From NCBI GenBank assembly GCA_007135385.1, contig SLIY01000034.1, positions 1 through 7,610 of the forward strand: DNA of 7,610 bases, in the 5' to 3' direction. The notes under the pieces were generated by a model. That model ran no database searches. It was not told where the DNA came from and was given only the letters and a program-made list of their open reading frames with translations. The position numbers and the translations under genes were made by a program. The number at the start of each line of letters is the position of its first letter. The first letter of the stretch is position 1. Below are positions 1 to 5,509 of this stretch, piece after piece. The stretch is from Leptolyngbyaceae cyanobacterium CSSed165cm_216. GTDB taxonomy: Bacteria > Cyanobacteriota > Cyanobacteriia > Phormidesmidales > Phormidesmidaceae.

Positions 1-1761
1 CGCCCGTTGTTTGACCACATCCGTGTGGGACGGGGGAGCCATGAACGCAAATTTCTGCCGTTTATACAGGGTTTCGGGCAGTAGTTCTCGCATGGTTTCC
101 CGCAGAATGAACTTGTCCTGGTAGCCCCGGAAGCGCAGATTAGGGGGCAAGGTGACCGCAAATTCCACCAGGGGATGATCCAGAAAGGCGGGGCGAGCTT
201 CTAGGGAATTGGCCATATCCACCCGGTCTCCGGCCCAGCCCAGCACCTGGGACTCAAATTGGGTCTTAATCCACACATACTGAGCTTTGTCCAGGGGATG
301 GCGATCCCGCAGTTGTTGGGCATCCAAGGCCGCTGCGATCGCGCCCCCCGGTCCATAGTCAGCTACAGCCGCTCGATGCTGGGGATGCAGCAGGGCGGGC
401 ACATGGGTGGCAGAACTGAGCCACGACTGTAAGCAACTGGGGGTAAACCCGACCACCGCCGTTAGGGCCGGGTCGTCCAGGGGGGTTTCAGCCAGTAAAT
501 TCCCCTTAAATAGTTTGTTACTCTCTGCCAGCCAAGCTTCTAAACCAGCCCGTTCTGCCGCGGTGGCATGGTCCATGCCATGGCGAATCATATCCAGGCG
601 CAGTTGGGGATAGCCAGCAAACAGTTCGTCTGACCCTTCCCCGGTCACCACCACTTTGTAGCCAGCCCGATGCACATGCTCGCTCATCAGCAACTTGGCC
701 ACCGTAAAAGTGTTATAGATGCTGCGTTCCGTATGCCATAGGGTGCGGGCAAAATGGTCATACAGCTGGGTGCCATCCACCATCAGCATGTCATGATCAG
801 CCCCCACCGCCGCCGCCATTTCTCGGGCGATCGCGGTTTCATCGTAGTCGGCATCGTCAAAGCCGATGGTAAAGGCTTTAACCGGCGACTGTTGACAGGC
901 AGCCGCCACCCCTAAAATGGTGCAAGAGTCGATGCCCCCAGACAGGTAGCAGGCCACGGGCACGTCCGCCTCTAGTCGTAGCTGAATCGCCTCCACAAAT
1001 CGCTGCCGTAACTCTTCCATATAGTCTTGGTCAGAGCGCTGGGGCCGGGTCCCCAGCAGGGGAAAGTTCAAATCCCAGTACTGCTCTTTGTGGATGGTGA
1101 GTTGGCCGTCCCGGCGCTGCACCACCACTTTTTGTCCGGGCTCTACGGCATAGATTCCCTCAAATCCCGTGGTACCTGGCACCATCGTCTGCATCAACTG
1201 GTGATACAGCCCCTCAGACGAAAACCGACCCGGCACCGCCGGGTGGGCCATCACCACCTTGATCTCAGACCCAAACACAAACCCTTCTGGGGTTAGACTC
1301 CAGAACAGGGGCTTCACCCCAAACCGATCTCGCACTAGGGTGAGTCGGTCCTGCTGCTGCTCGTATACCGCAAAGGCGAACTCGCCCCGCAGGTGAGCCA
1401 GGGTACCCTCTAAGCCAAAGCGATCGCTGAGGTGGAGCAGCAGTTCAGTATCACTCTTGGTACGAAAGGTGTATCCCCGGGAGGTCAAATCGGCCCGCAA
1501 CCGTTTGTAGTCATAAAACTCACCGTTGTGGGCAATCAAAAACTGGCCATTGTCAGAGCGGAAGGGTTGCCGTCCCCGTTCTGGGTTCAAGTCAATAATC
1601 GATAGACGGGCATGGGTAAAACCAACGCCGCGATTCTCTACAATTTCATAACCAAACCCATCGGGACCTCGATGGTACTGGATGGCGGCCATCCCCACCA
1701 AAACTTGGGGATCGACAGGGTGGGCCGGATCGGCATACATCACGCCACCAATACCACACAT
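1..1761 (-). CDS. asnB: Glutamine-hydrolysing asparagine synthetase (AsnB type), C-terminus cut by window edge
   Basis: Family role: transfers ammonia from glutamine to an adenylated aspartate (or a related acid) in the cytoplasm. The frame is open from ATG at 1761 to base 1, giving 587 residues; the family is usually somewhat longer, so the C-terminal tail is missing. The N-terminal class II glutaminase domain shows the nucleophile Cys2 in MCGIGG, HRGPDG at 30-35, Arg52 in ARLSIIDL, NGEFYD at 79-84 and Asp104. The synthetase domain has the PPi-loop SGGIDS at 274-279 (bases 925-942) and GEGSDELFAGY at 374-384. Later it reads SLEARPAFLDHPLVEFA and KFILRETM, as expected of the family. GAGG lies 9 nt before the ATG, and Cys2 must follow the initiator Met, so the start is secure. 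All motifs are intact. The amidotransferase class is certain; aspartate as the acceptor is inferred, since relatives act on other carboxylates. No biosynthetic neighbours help. Confidence 0.95.
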   Translation of the reverse strand, partial: MCGIGGVMYADPAHPVDPQVLVGMAAIQYHRGPDGFGYEIVENRGVGFTHARLSIIDLNPERGRQPFRSDNGQFLIAHNGEFYDYKRLRADLTSRGYTFRTKSDTELLLHLSDRFGLEGTLAHLRGEFAFAVYEQQQDRLTLVRDRFGVKPLFWSLTPEGFVFGSEIKVVMAHPAVPGRFSSEGLYHQLMQTMVPGTTGFEGIYAVEPGQKVVVQRRDGQLTIHKEQYWDLNFPLLGTRPQRSDQDYMEELRQRFVEAIQLRLEADVPVACYLSGGIDSCTILGVAAACQQSPVKAFTIGFDDADYDETAIAREMAAAVGADHDMLMVDGTQLYDHFARTLWHTERSIYNTFTVAKLLMSEHVHRAGYKVVVTGEGSDELFAGYPQLRLDMIRHGMDHATAAERAGLEAWLAESNKLFKGNLLAETPLDDPALTAVVGFTPSCLQSWLSSATHVPALLHPQHRAAVADYGPGGAIAAALDAQQLRDRHPLDKAQYVWIKTQFESQVLGWAGDRVDMANSLEARPAFLDHPLVEFAVTLPPNLRFRGYQDKFILRETMRELLPETLYKRQKFAFMAPPSHTDVVKQRA

Positions 1762-1770
1762 AGGCTTTTT

Positions 1771-1774
1771 CCTC
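1771..1774 (-). promoter_or_regulatory. Ribosome binding site of asnB
   Basis: On the minus strand GAGG lies 9 nt before the ATG at 1761, a normal Shine-Dalgarno spacing. It supports the start that places Cys2 directly after the initiator. Confidence 0.6.
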
Positions 1775-1803
1775 GTTGTTGTTCGACAGGTCGTTACTCG
1801 ACA

Positions 1804-1826
1804 GTTAACGAATTTCTAGAGAAAGA
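1804..1826 (-). promoter_or_regulatory. 23-bp box upstream of asnB, copy 1 of 2
   Basis: Read towards asnB, this is TCTTTCTCTAGAAA followed by TTCGTTAAC, ending 42 nt before the start codon. A box of the same length and orientation relative to its gene lies before DUF1028 at 2101-2123; they match at 17 of 23 positions without gaps and share an exact 11-mer AATTCGTTAAC. The TAGAAA inside (1813-1818) could be a -10 element, which would put transcription start in GTTAAC, but no good -35 is seen. The pair could equally be terminal inverted repeats of a 320-bp element (1804-2123), with TTAA at both ends. Confidence 0.4.
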
Positions 1827-1850
1827 GAGGTTTCTCAACTAAACTAGAAT

Positions 1851-1868
1851 TATCAATACTATCAATAG
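1851..1868. repeat. Tandem 9-bp direct repeat upstream of asnB
   Basis: TATCAATAC is followed directly by TATCAATAG (8 of 9 identical). It lies about 90 bp upstream of asnB and just upstream of the 23-bp box, where an activator could bind. It does not match NtcA (GTA-N8-TAC). It may simply be AT-rich sequence. Confidence 0.4.
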
Positions 1869-1879
1869 ATTTTGTCCAA

Positions 1880-2080
1880 TTGGGCGGTGGCTTCCACCCC
1901 AAAGGCTTCTGTCCATTGCTGGTTGTTTAATGGCTAACCCCCAGAACCGTGATTCTAAGGGGGAATCTGGCTCTGTTGGAGCTTTTTTACAAAAACTCAA
2001 GGGTTAAGGCGAGCCTTGGCCTATGCAGTTTTTGCATAGAAATATCCCAAACCGAGGAAAAACTCCTCAGCCTGATGGGA
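1880..2080. other. Hairpin-rich non-coding block between the two boxes
   Basis: About 200 bp with no ORF but a series of inverted repeats. They are TTGG..GGTGG/CCACC..CCAA (1880-1902), CCATT/AATGG (1913-1933), CCAGA/TCTGG (1941-1970), GCTC/GAGC (1970-1982), AAGG/CCTT (2006-2017), a perfect CTATGCA/TGCATAG with a 5-nt loop (2021-2039), and a nested pair TCCCA/TGGGA (2045-2080) enclosing GAGGA/TCCTC (2054-2068). AGTTTTT at 2027-2033 can alternatively pair with AAAAACT at 1991-1997 or at 2058-2064. The block lies outside the likely transcripts of both flanking genes, so it is either a small RNA or the interior of a foldback element. It does not match 6S, SRP, tmRNA, Yfr1 or the glutamine riboswitch as far as I can recall them. 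Confidence 0.35.
1970..1988 (+). terminator. Weak intrinsic terminator-like hairpin
   Basis: GCTC (1970-1973), a 5-nt loop and GAGC (1979-1982) are followed directly by six T residues. The stem is short, with one possible extra G-T pair. No plus-strand gene ends here, so if it works it would close a short untranslated transcript starting in the spacer. Confidence 0.25.
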
Positions 2081-2100
2081 AATCGTAATATTGGCCACAG

Positions 2101-2123
2101 TCTTTAGTTTAGAATTCGTTAAC
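2101..2123 (+). promoter_or_regulatory. 23-bp box upstream of DUF1028 gene, copy 2 of 2
   Basis: TCTTTAGTTTAGAA followed by TTCGTTAAC, ending 49 nt before the ATG at 2173. It faces DUF1028 as copy 1 faces asnB, so the two copies form an inverted pair 277 bp apart. It contains TAGAAT (2110-2115), which matches the -10 consensus at five of six positions. The -35 region is poor, so a shared activator or a transposon-end origin are both possible. Confidence 0.4.
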
Positions 2124-2136
2124 AATTACATCATTC

Positions 2137-2153
2137 TGTGTACTGAATACACA
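2137..2153. promoter_or_regulatory. 17-bp palindrome, possible operator for DUF1028 gene
   Basis: TGTGTA-CTGAA-TACACA is a perfect 6-bp dyad with a 5-bp centre, 19 bp before the start codon and downstream of the TAGAAT candidate. This is where a dimeric repressor would act, or where the mRNA leader would form a small hairpin. It is not an NtcA site (spacing 5, not 8), and I cannot assign a regulator. Confidence 0.35.
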
Positions 2154-2172
2154 CTTTAAATCTGGTTTTACC

Positions 2173-2889
2173 ATGACGTTTTCTATTGTCGCTTGGGATC
2201 CAAAAACAGGGATGACTGGGGTGGCCGTAGCCACCAAGCACTTGGCGGTGGGGGCATTAGTGCCCCATGCTCGGGCGGGGGTCGGGGCGATCGCTACCCA
2301 AGCCCAAACTAATCCCTTACTGGGCATTTGGGGATTAGAACTGCTAGAGCGTCGTCAGGCCACGGAAAGCCCTTTCAGCGAAGCTTCCGCAGAGGTGGTA
2401 CTGGATTGGTTGCTAGAAAACGACTGCGATCGCCAGCAGCGCCAGGTGCATCTGGTTGATCACAACGGCCATACGGCTGCCTGGACTGGCCGTGACTGCA
2501 CTGGCTGGGCGGGGCATCAGGCCTTTCCCTATGTCTCAGTAGCGGGCAACATGCTCACCGGCCCAGAGGTGCTGGAAGCGATGGCCAAGACCTATCAACA
2601 GCACGACCAGGTCAACTTTAGCGATCGTCTGCTGTTGGCCCTAGCAGCCGGCGAACAGGCCGGTGGTGACAAGCGGGGTCGGCAGTCTGCGGCCCTTTAC
2701 GTAGTCGATCAAGCCCCCTATCCCCATCTCGATCTTAGGGTTGACCACAACCCTGACCCGATCGCTGTCTTGCGCGCCCTCCACGACGAAGCTCACCAAG
2801 ACTATTACCAGTCCTTCCGCCAGACCATGCCCAGCCAACTCGCCAGGCCTCAGCAGCCAGAGCCGGTTTGGTTGCCCAGGGCGGTTTGA
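2173..2889 (+). CDS. DUF1028 family protein (Ntn-hydrolase-like fold)
   Basis: 238 residues forming one complete DUF1028 domain. Family blocks appear in order: TFSIVAWDP at 2-10, then VAVATKHLAVGALVPHA at 17-33, AGVGAIATQA at 35-44, NPLLGIWGLELL at 47-58, WAGH at 112-115, GNMLTG at 125-130, AGGDKRGRQSAAL at 163-175, and DLRVDHNPDP at 187-196. No signal peptide or membrane segment is seen, so it is probably cytoplasmic. The family has no established reaction; solved members are described as having an Ntn-hydrolase-type fold. Thr2 would be exposed if the initiator Met is removed and could act as an N-terminal nucleophile, but that is inference. The C-terminal extension found in some members is absent; after the domain there is only a short Gln/Pro-rich tail. 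No Shine-Dalgarno is visible before the ATG, but homology begins at residue 2. The gene ends 7 bp from the convergent desaturase/SDR gene. Confidence 0.9.
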   Translation: MTFSIVAWDPKTGMTGVAVATKHLAVGALVPHARAGVGAIATQAQTNPLLGIWGLELLERRQATESPFSEASAEVVLDWLLENDCDRQQRQVHLVDHNGHTAAWTGRDCTGWAGHQAFPYVSVAGNMLTGPEVLEAMAKTYQQHDQVNFSDRLLLALAAGEQAGGDKRGRQSAALYVVDQAPYPHLDLRVDHNPDPIAVLRALHDEAHQDYYQSFRQTMPSQLARPQQPEPVWLPRAV

Positions 2890-2896
2890 GAGGTGG

Positions 2897-4075
2897 CTAA
2901 GAGGACCGCGAAAACAACTTGAAATAGAGCCAGTGGCTAAACTCCTTCAGGGGAAAAGTCACATAGGTGAGGGGATTGATTGTGACCACGATATTACGCA
3001 CATTGCGCTTGGCTAGGGCAACCACAGCCCAGGCGATCCAAGTGGCCGACATCACCCCATAGGGGTTGAGAGCACTCTTGAATGGACCCAATACAATTTT
3101 GCGCACGACGCAAGGGGCATCCAGGCGGCGGAGAGTGACTAACTCGCCCATCAACCGTTTCGAGATTTCGTAGAGCGGGCCAAAGGCAGGGCTGACTTCG
3201 GCTTCCGATGTGTTTATCCACACCTCTTTATTCGCTCGATGAACCGACGTTTCAACCGTACTGAAAAACATCTCCATGAGTCGCCAACCGGACAGGGCAT
3301 TCACCTCCAGGGAGGTTTGCACCGCCGGGGCACTACGGTCCCCGTATACGTTCACCCCGTGATTAATCACCAAAATATCAACGTTTTGGAGGGCATCCCG
3401 TAAATCAGCCTCGGCTCCCGGCTGCCAGTGCCAGCAACGAATGCCCTCTGGGAAGATCGGGTTCGGGGAGGTGGTCAGAGCAATCGGCTTAGCCTTTTGC
3501 TGGGCCAATTCGTTCAATAGTGCCCGCCCCAGGGTGCCTGAAGCCCCTGTCACAGCTACGGTTTTACCCTTGAGAGATACGGCTGTACCCATAAGTTTGT
3601 CTGTAAAAGTAAAGTAGCCCGAAAAATAGGCATTCGTATCGTCAAAGTGATGCCGCCAGTGATAGGTCCGGTTGACCAGCCAATTACTCGGGGGAGTGAT
3701 CAAATCCCCTGGGGTATGAGTGAGATCGGTGGACACCAACCATCCTTGCGACCGGGCCAAGGCCGACACCAGAAAACCAGCACTGTATAAAAACCCAAGC
3801 CAAAGCCCTGGCTGCCCGATCACGACAGCTACTGCCACTATCGTACCCATCATCACCAGGGCTTCCGGCATATCGTTATAGATTTGGGCCTGACGATACA
3901 GGGTTTCGCTGATCGGACTAAAGTCTTTTTTATAGACCCGATGGTGCCAGTTGTGCAGCCGCATCAGTGGCGGCCAATAATGGCTAATAACGTGATAGCC
4001 ATCCCGGATGACTTCGACGAAAACAATCGAGGCTAACCCCCAAACTGCTTGTAAAAAAACCGTTTGCCACGGCAT
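2897..4075 (-). CDS. Bifunctional sterol desaturase-like / short-chain dehydrogenase fusion protein
   Basis: 392 residues from the chosen start. The N-terminal half looks like the membrane fatty-acid hydroxylase/sterol desaturase superfamily. It has a hydrophobic segment at about 3-22, His28 and His32 (HVISH), HNWHH at 41-45, a second hydrophobic stretch at about 72-107, and HWRHH at 139-143. Such His clusters bind a di-iron centre that hydroxylates or desaturates lipids. The C-terminal half is a short-chain dehydrogenase with the nucleotide motif TGASGTLG at 176-183, NHG at 238-240, and a catalytic triad Ser290, Tyr302, Lys306 (YEISK). The protein is probably membrane-anchored and NAD(P)-dependent, acting on a lipid or carotenoid-like substrate; the substrate is unknown. 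Start: ATG at 4075 has GTGAGG 9 nt upstream. ATG at 4096 and TTG at 4099 are in frame but lack a ribosome site and would add 7 or 8 residues before the membrane segment. Confidence 0.88.
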   Translation of the reverse strand: MPWQTVFLQAVWGLASIVFVEVIRDGYHVISHYWPPLMRLHNWHHRVYKKDFSPISETLYRQAQIYNDMPEALVMMGTIVAVAVVIGQPGLWLGFLYSAGFLVSALARSQGWLVSTDLTHTPGDLITPPSNWLVNRTYHWRHHFDDTNAYFSGYFTFTDKLMGTAVSLKGKTVAVTGASGTLGRALLNELAQQKAKPIALTTSPNPIFPEGIRCWHWQPGAEADLRDALQNVDILVINHGVNVYGDRSAPAVQTSLEVNALSGWRLMEMFFSTVETSVHRANKEVWINTSEAEVSPAFGPLYEISKRLMGELVTLRRLDAPCVVRKIVLGPFKSALNPYGVMSATWIAWAVVALAKRNVRNIVVTINPLTYVTFPLKEFSHWLYFKLFSRSS

Positions 4076-4084
4076 ACCAGACGG

Positions 4085-4090
4085 CCTCAC
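4085..4090 (-). promoter_or_regulatory. Ribosome binding site deciding the desaturase/SDR start
   Basis: GTGAGG on the minus strand lies 9 nt before ATG at 4075. No comparable purine run precedes the in-frame ATG at 4096 or TTG at 4099, which favours the shorter protein. Confidence 0.5.
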
Positions 4091-4423
4091 CCACATCAAG
4101 TTAACAGCAGGTCAACAACTCCGACATCCGGACTAGCGCACTGGGCCCAATCACCTGACTGACTCAGCCCCTAGACCGTGAATATTGAGTCTGCACAATG
4201 CTCTCACGTATTCTGACATGAGTTGGAGTGGGTAAAGCTCGAAGCTGCACAACTCAGGCAGTGAATTGCTGATGAATCGACAACCTTGACACCAGCGGCA
4301 AACCCATACAGGCTACATGCCAGCATGCTTCAGCGGGTTTACGGTCTGTTGGCGGCAAACTATACCAGGGATCACCTTTTTCAAACAACCCTTGGGTGAT
4401 TTCTAAAAAACGTTCTACCGAGT

Positions 4424-4440
4424 GGTGGGCAGCACCCACC
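4424..4440 (-). terminator. Hairpin behind the proline-rich gene, possible terminator
   Basis: GGTGGG-TGCTG-CCCACC (minus strand) forms a perfect 6-bp stem with a 5-nt loop, starting 14 nt after the TAG of the proline-rich gene. A run of six T follows, but only 13 nt beyond the stem, so it is not a classical intrinsic terminator. It may instead stabilise the 3' end of the sigF transcript. Confidence 0.35.
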
Positions 4441-4454
4441 CATCTTGCGAATCC

Positions 4455-5438
4455 CTAAGCGGCCCCCACCGGTCGAGAAACCTCGATACCGTTCTCTTCT
4501 AGGACGACCACAGGGTCGCTGCCCCGGGTATCAATCCGTTTTACTAAGACTCCATTAGCCAACCGCTGCCCCACCCGCACATAACGACTGGTGCTCTCAT
4601 CAGGAGATTGTACAATGGCAAAATTCTCGCCCCCAATATTGATCACCCCGGTGACCGTCACCTCTTGGGCGAAGGTAGCGGTGGGTAAATCGGGTAGGGG
4701 AGCCAGGGGCGGCGCTGCTTCGCCGGGGGCTCTGGGTGGAGTTGCTGGGGGTGCCGGAGCGCCAGGGGCGGTGGCGGTGGGCGGAGTTACCCCTGGGGCA
4801 GGGGTGGTAGGCGCAGTCACCCCTGGGGCAGGGGCACCGGGAGCAGGAGTAGGTTGCTGCGGGGCGGCACCGGGAGCCCCAGGTCCCACAGCCGTAGGCG
4901 CAGTAGGGGTGGGGGGTGGCGGAGTAACCTGTGGCGGTGGCGGTACAGGCACCGTCGCAAATGGATCAGTACGACTGCTGGTAATCTGCTGAACTCGCTC
5001 GTCTGGATCGGTGGACTGAATTAAGTCAGCCCGGGCGATCGCCGCCAGTTGAGGGGCCGCAGGCACTAAAGGTTCAACAAACTCTTCATCGTCTATGGTG
5101 TCATCTGGTAAAGGAATGGGGACACCATCTAGAGGAACGTCTTCCATGGGCAAGGAATCATCCCGGCGAGCTATCTGCTCCTGGATGACTGGGCCTAAAA
5201 AGGGTAATGCCACTAACATTGAAGCCAAACCAGCCAAAGTCGCAATCAGGCTGTTGCGGGCCCATTTGCGTTGACTCCAAAACTTGATACAGAAGACCAG
5301 CAGGGCAAAAGGAATAAGCAGGGACAGCAAGCCCCACACCGGACTCACCCGAAAGGCATCGATGATGCCAATCACACCACCGACAGTGGCTAGTAAAACC
5401 CCTACCAGAAATAAAAGTAGAAATGCCACAGCGCCCAT
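4455..5438 (-). CDS. Three-pass membrane protein with Pro/Ala-rich linker and PilP-like C-terminal domain
   Basis: 327 residues. Hydrophobic segments at about 4-27, 33-52 and 62-88 predict membrane insertion. An acidic stretch follows (about 93-121, DDTIDDEEF), then RTDPFA at 156-161, a low-complexity Pro/Ala/Gly/Thr linker from about 163 to 253, and a compact C-terminal domain at 258-325. That domain includes GVINIGGENFAIVQSP, RYVRVGQRLANG and VVVLEENGIEVSR. The pattern of a membrane anchor, an RxDPF motif, a Pro-rich spacer and a small beta-rich domain with a V-x-V-G turn resembles PilP/GspC-like inner-membrane proteins of type IV pili or secretion systems. This is resemblance, not identification. 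TGGAGG lies 7 nt before the ATG. The gene follows sigF at 71 bp on the same strand and is probably co-transcribed. SigF's known link to pili fits a role in the cell envelope or pilus. The protein could also be an unrelated periplasm-spanning scaffold. Confidence 0.85.
   Translation of the reverse strand: MGAVAFLLLFLVGVLLATVGGVIGIIDAFRVSPVWGLLSLLIPFALLVFCIKFWSQRKWARNSLIATLAGLASMLVALPFLGPVIQEQIARRDDSLPMEDVPLDGVPIPLPDDTIDDEEFVEPLVPAAPQLAAIARADLIQSTDPDERVQQITSSRTDPFATVPVPPPPQVTPPPPTPTAPTAVGPGAPGAAPQQPTPAPGAPAPGVTAPTTPAPGVTPPTATAPGAPAPPATPPRAPGEAAPPLAPLPDLPTATFAQEVTVTGVINIGGENFAIVQSPDESTSRYVRVGQRLANGVLVKRIDTRGSDPVVVLEENGIEVSRPVGAA
4789..4834. repeat. Exact 16-bp direct repeat in the linker-coding region
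   Basis: ACCCCTGGGGCAGGGG occurs at 4789-4804 and again at 4819-4834, a 30-bp (10-codon) period. On the coding strand it encodes the repeated PAPGV peptide. It suggests that the Pro-rich linker grew by duplication and can change length by slippage. Confidence 0.7.
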
Positions 5439-5445
5439 AACTAGG

Positions 5446-5451
5446 CCTCCA
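5446..5451 (-). promoter_or_regulatory. Strong ribosome binding site of the proline-rich gene
   Basis: TGGAGG on the minus strand with 7 nt to the ATG at 5438. It is the best Shine-Dalgarno in the window, whereas sigF just upstream has none visible. The second gene may therefore be translated more strongly than the sigma factor. Confidence 0.75.
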
Positions 5452-5469
5452 TAGTTCCTGAACCCATGT

Positions 5470-5502
5470 TCTACAACGATAGCTCAATTCCCTGGTTGTA
5501 GA
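5470..5502 (-). other. Hairpin between sigF and the proline-rich gene
   Basis: TCTACAAC and GTTGTAGA form a perfect 8-bp stem around a 17-nt loop in the 71-bp gap just after the sigF stop. No T run follows, so it is not an obvious terminator. It could be a processing site or a mild attenuator that sets the ratio of the two products. Confidence 0.4.
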
Positions 5503-5509
5503 GCGTGGG

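Larger units (their letters stand above)
4076..4454. other. Spacer of about 380 bp without a convincing gene
   Basis: Contains the 5' region of the desaturase/SDR gene and the 3' region of the proline-rich gene. One minus-strand reading frame (GTG at 4439 to stop at 4254, 61 codons) is open, but it has no ribosome site, starts inside a hairpin and matches no family I know. It is in the same frame as the preceding gene, directly behind its stop codon. Inverted repeats GACTCA/TGAGTC (4161-4191) and ATCACC/GGTGAT (4371-4400) have long loops. GGTTTACGGT at 4336-4345 is the same 10-mer found in the palindromic element at 6988-7124. Confidence 0.5.
335..5042. repeat. HIP1 octamers (GCGATCGC), six copies
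   Basis: Perfect GCGATCGC lies at 335-342, 827-834, 1420-1427 (asnB), 2287-2294, 2426-2433 (DUF1028) and 5035-5042 (proline-rich gene). Near-copies with CGATCG also occur. About 0.1 copies would be expected by chance in a window of this size. HIP1 over-representation is a known hallmark of many cyanobacterial genomes. All six copies lie in coding DNA; the spacers have none. Confidence 0.9.

Noticed and set aside
1792..1810. CGTTA/TAACG inverted repeat as an NtcA site before asnB
   Set aside because: It does not contain GTA-N8-TAC; the spacing and bases do not fit the NtcA consensus.
407..1842. Plus-strand open frames of 68-89 codons across asnB
   Set aside because: They run antisense to a gene with all asparagine synthetase motifs intact and show no family resemblance.
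2054..2068. ACTCCTCA in the spacer as a Yfr1 small RNA
   Set aside because: In Yfr1 the motif continues with CAC and is unpaired between two stems. Here it continues with G and is paired with GAGGA.
2109..2838. Minus-strand open frames opposite DUF1028
   Set aside because: They are shadows of a complete DUF1028 domain on the plus strand.
4591..4992. 133-codon plus-strand Gly/Ala-rich frame
   Set aside because: It is the antisense reading of the Pro/Ala-rich linker; its Gly-rich composition follows from the repetitive GC-rich codons.
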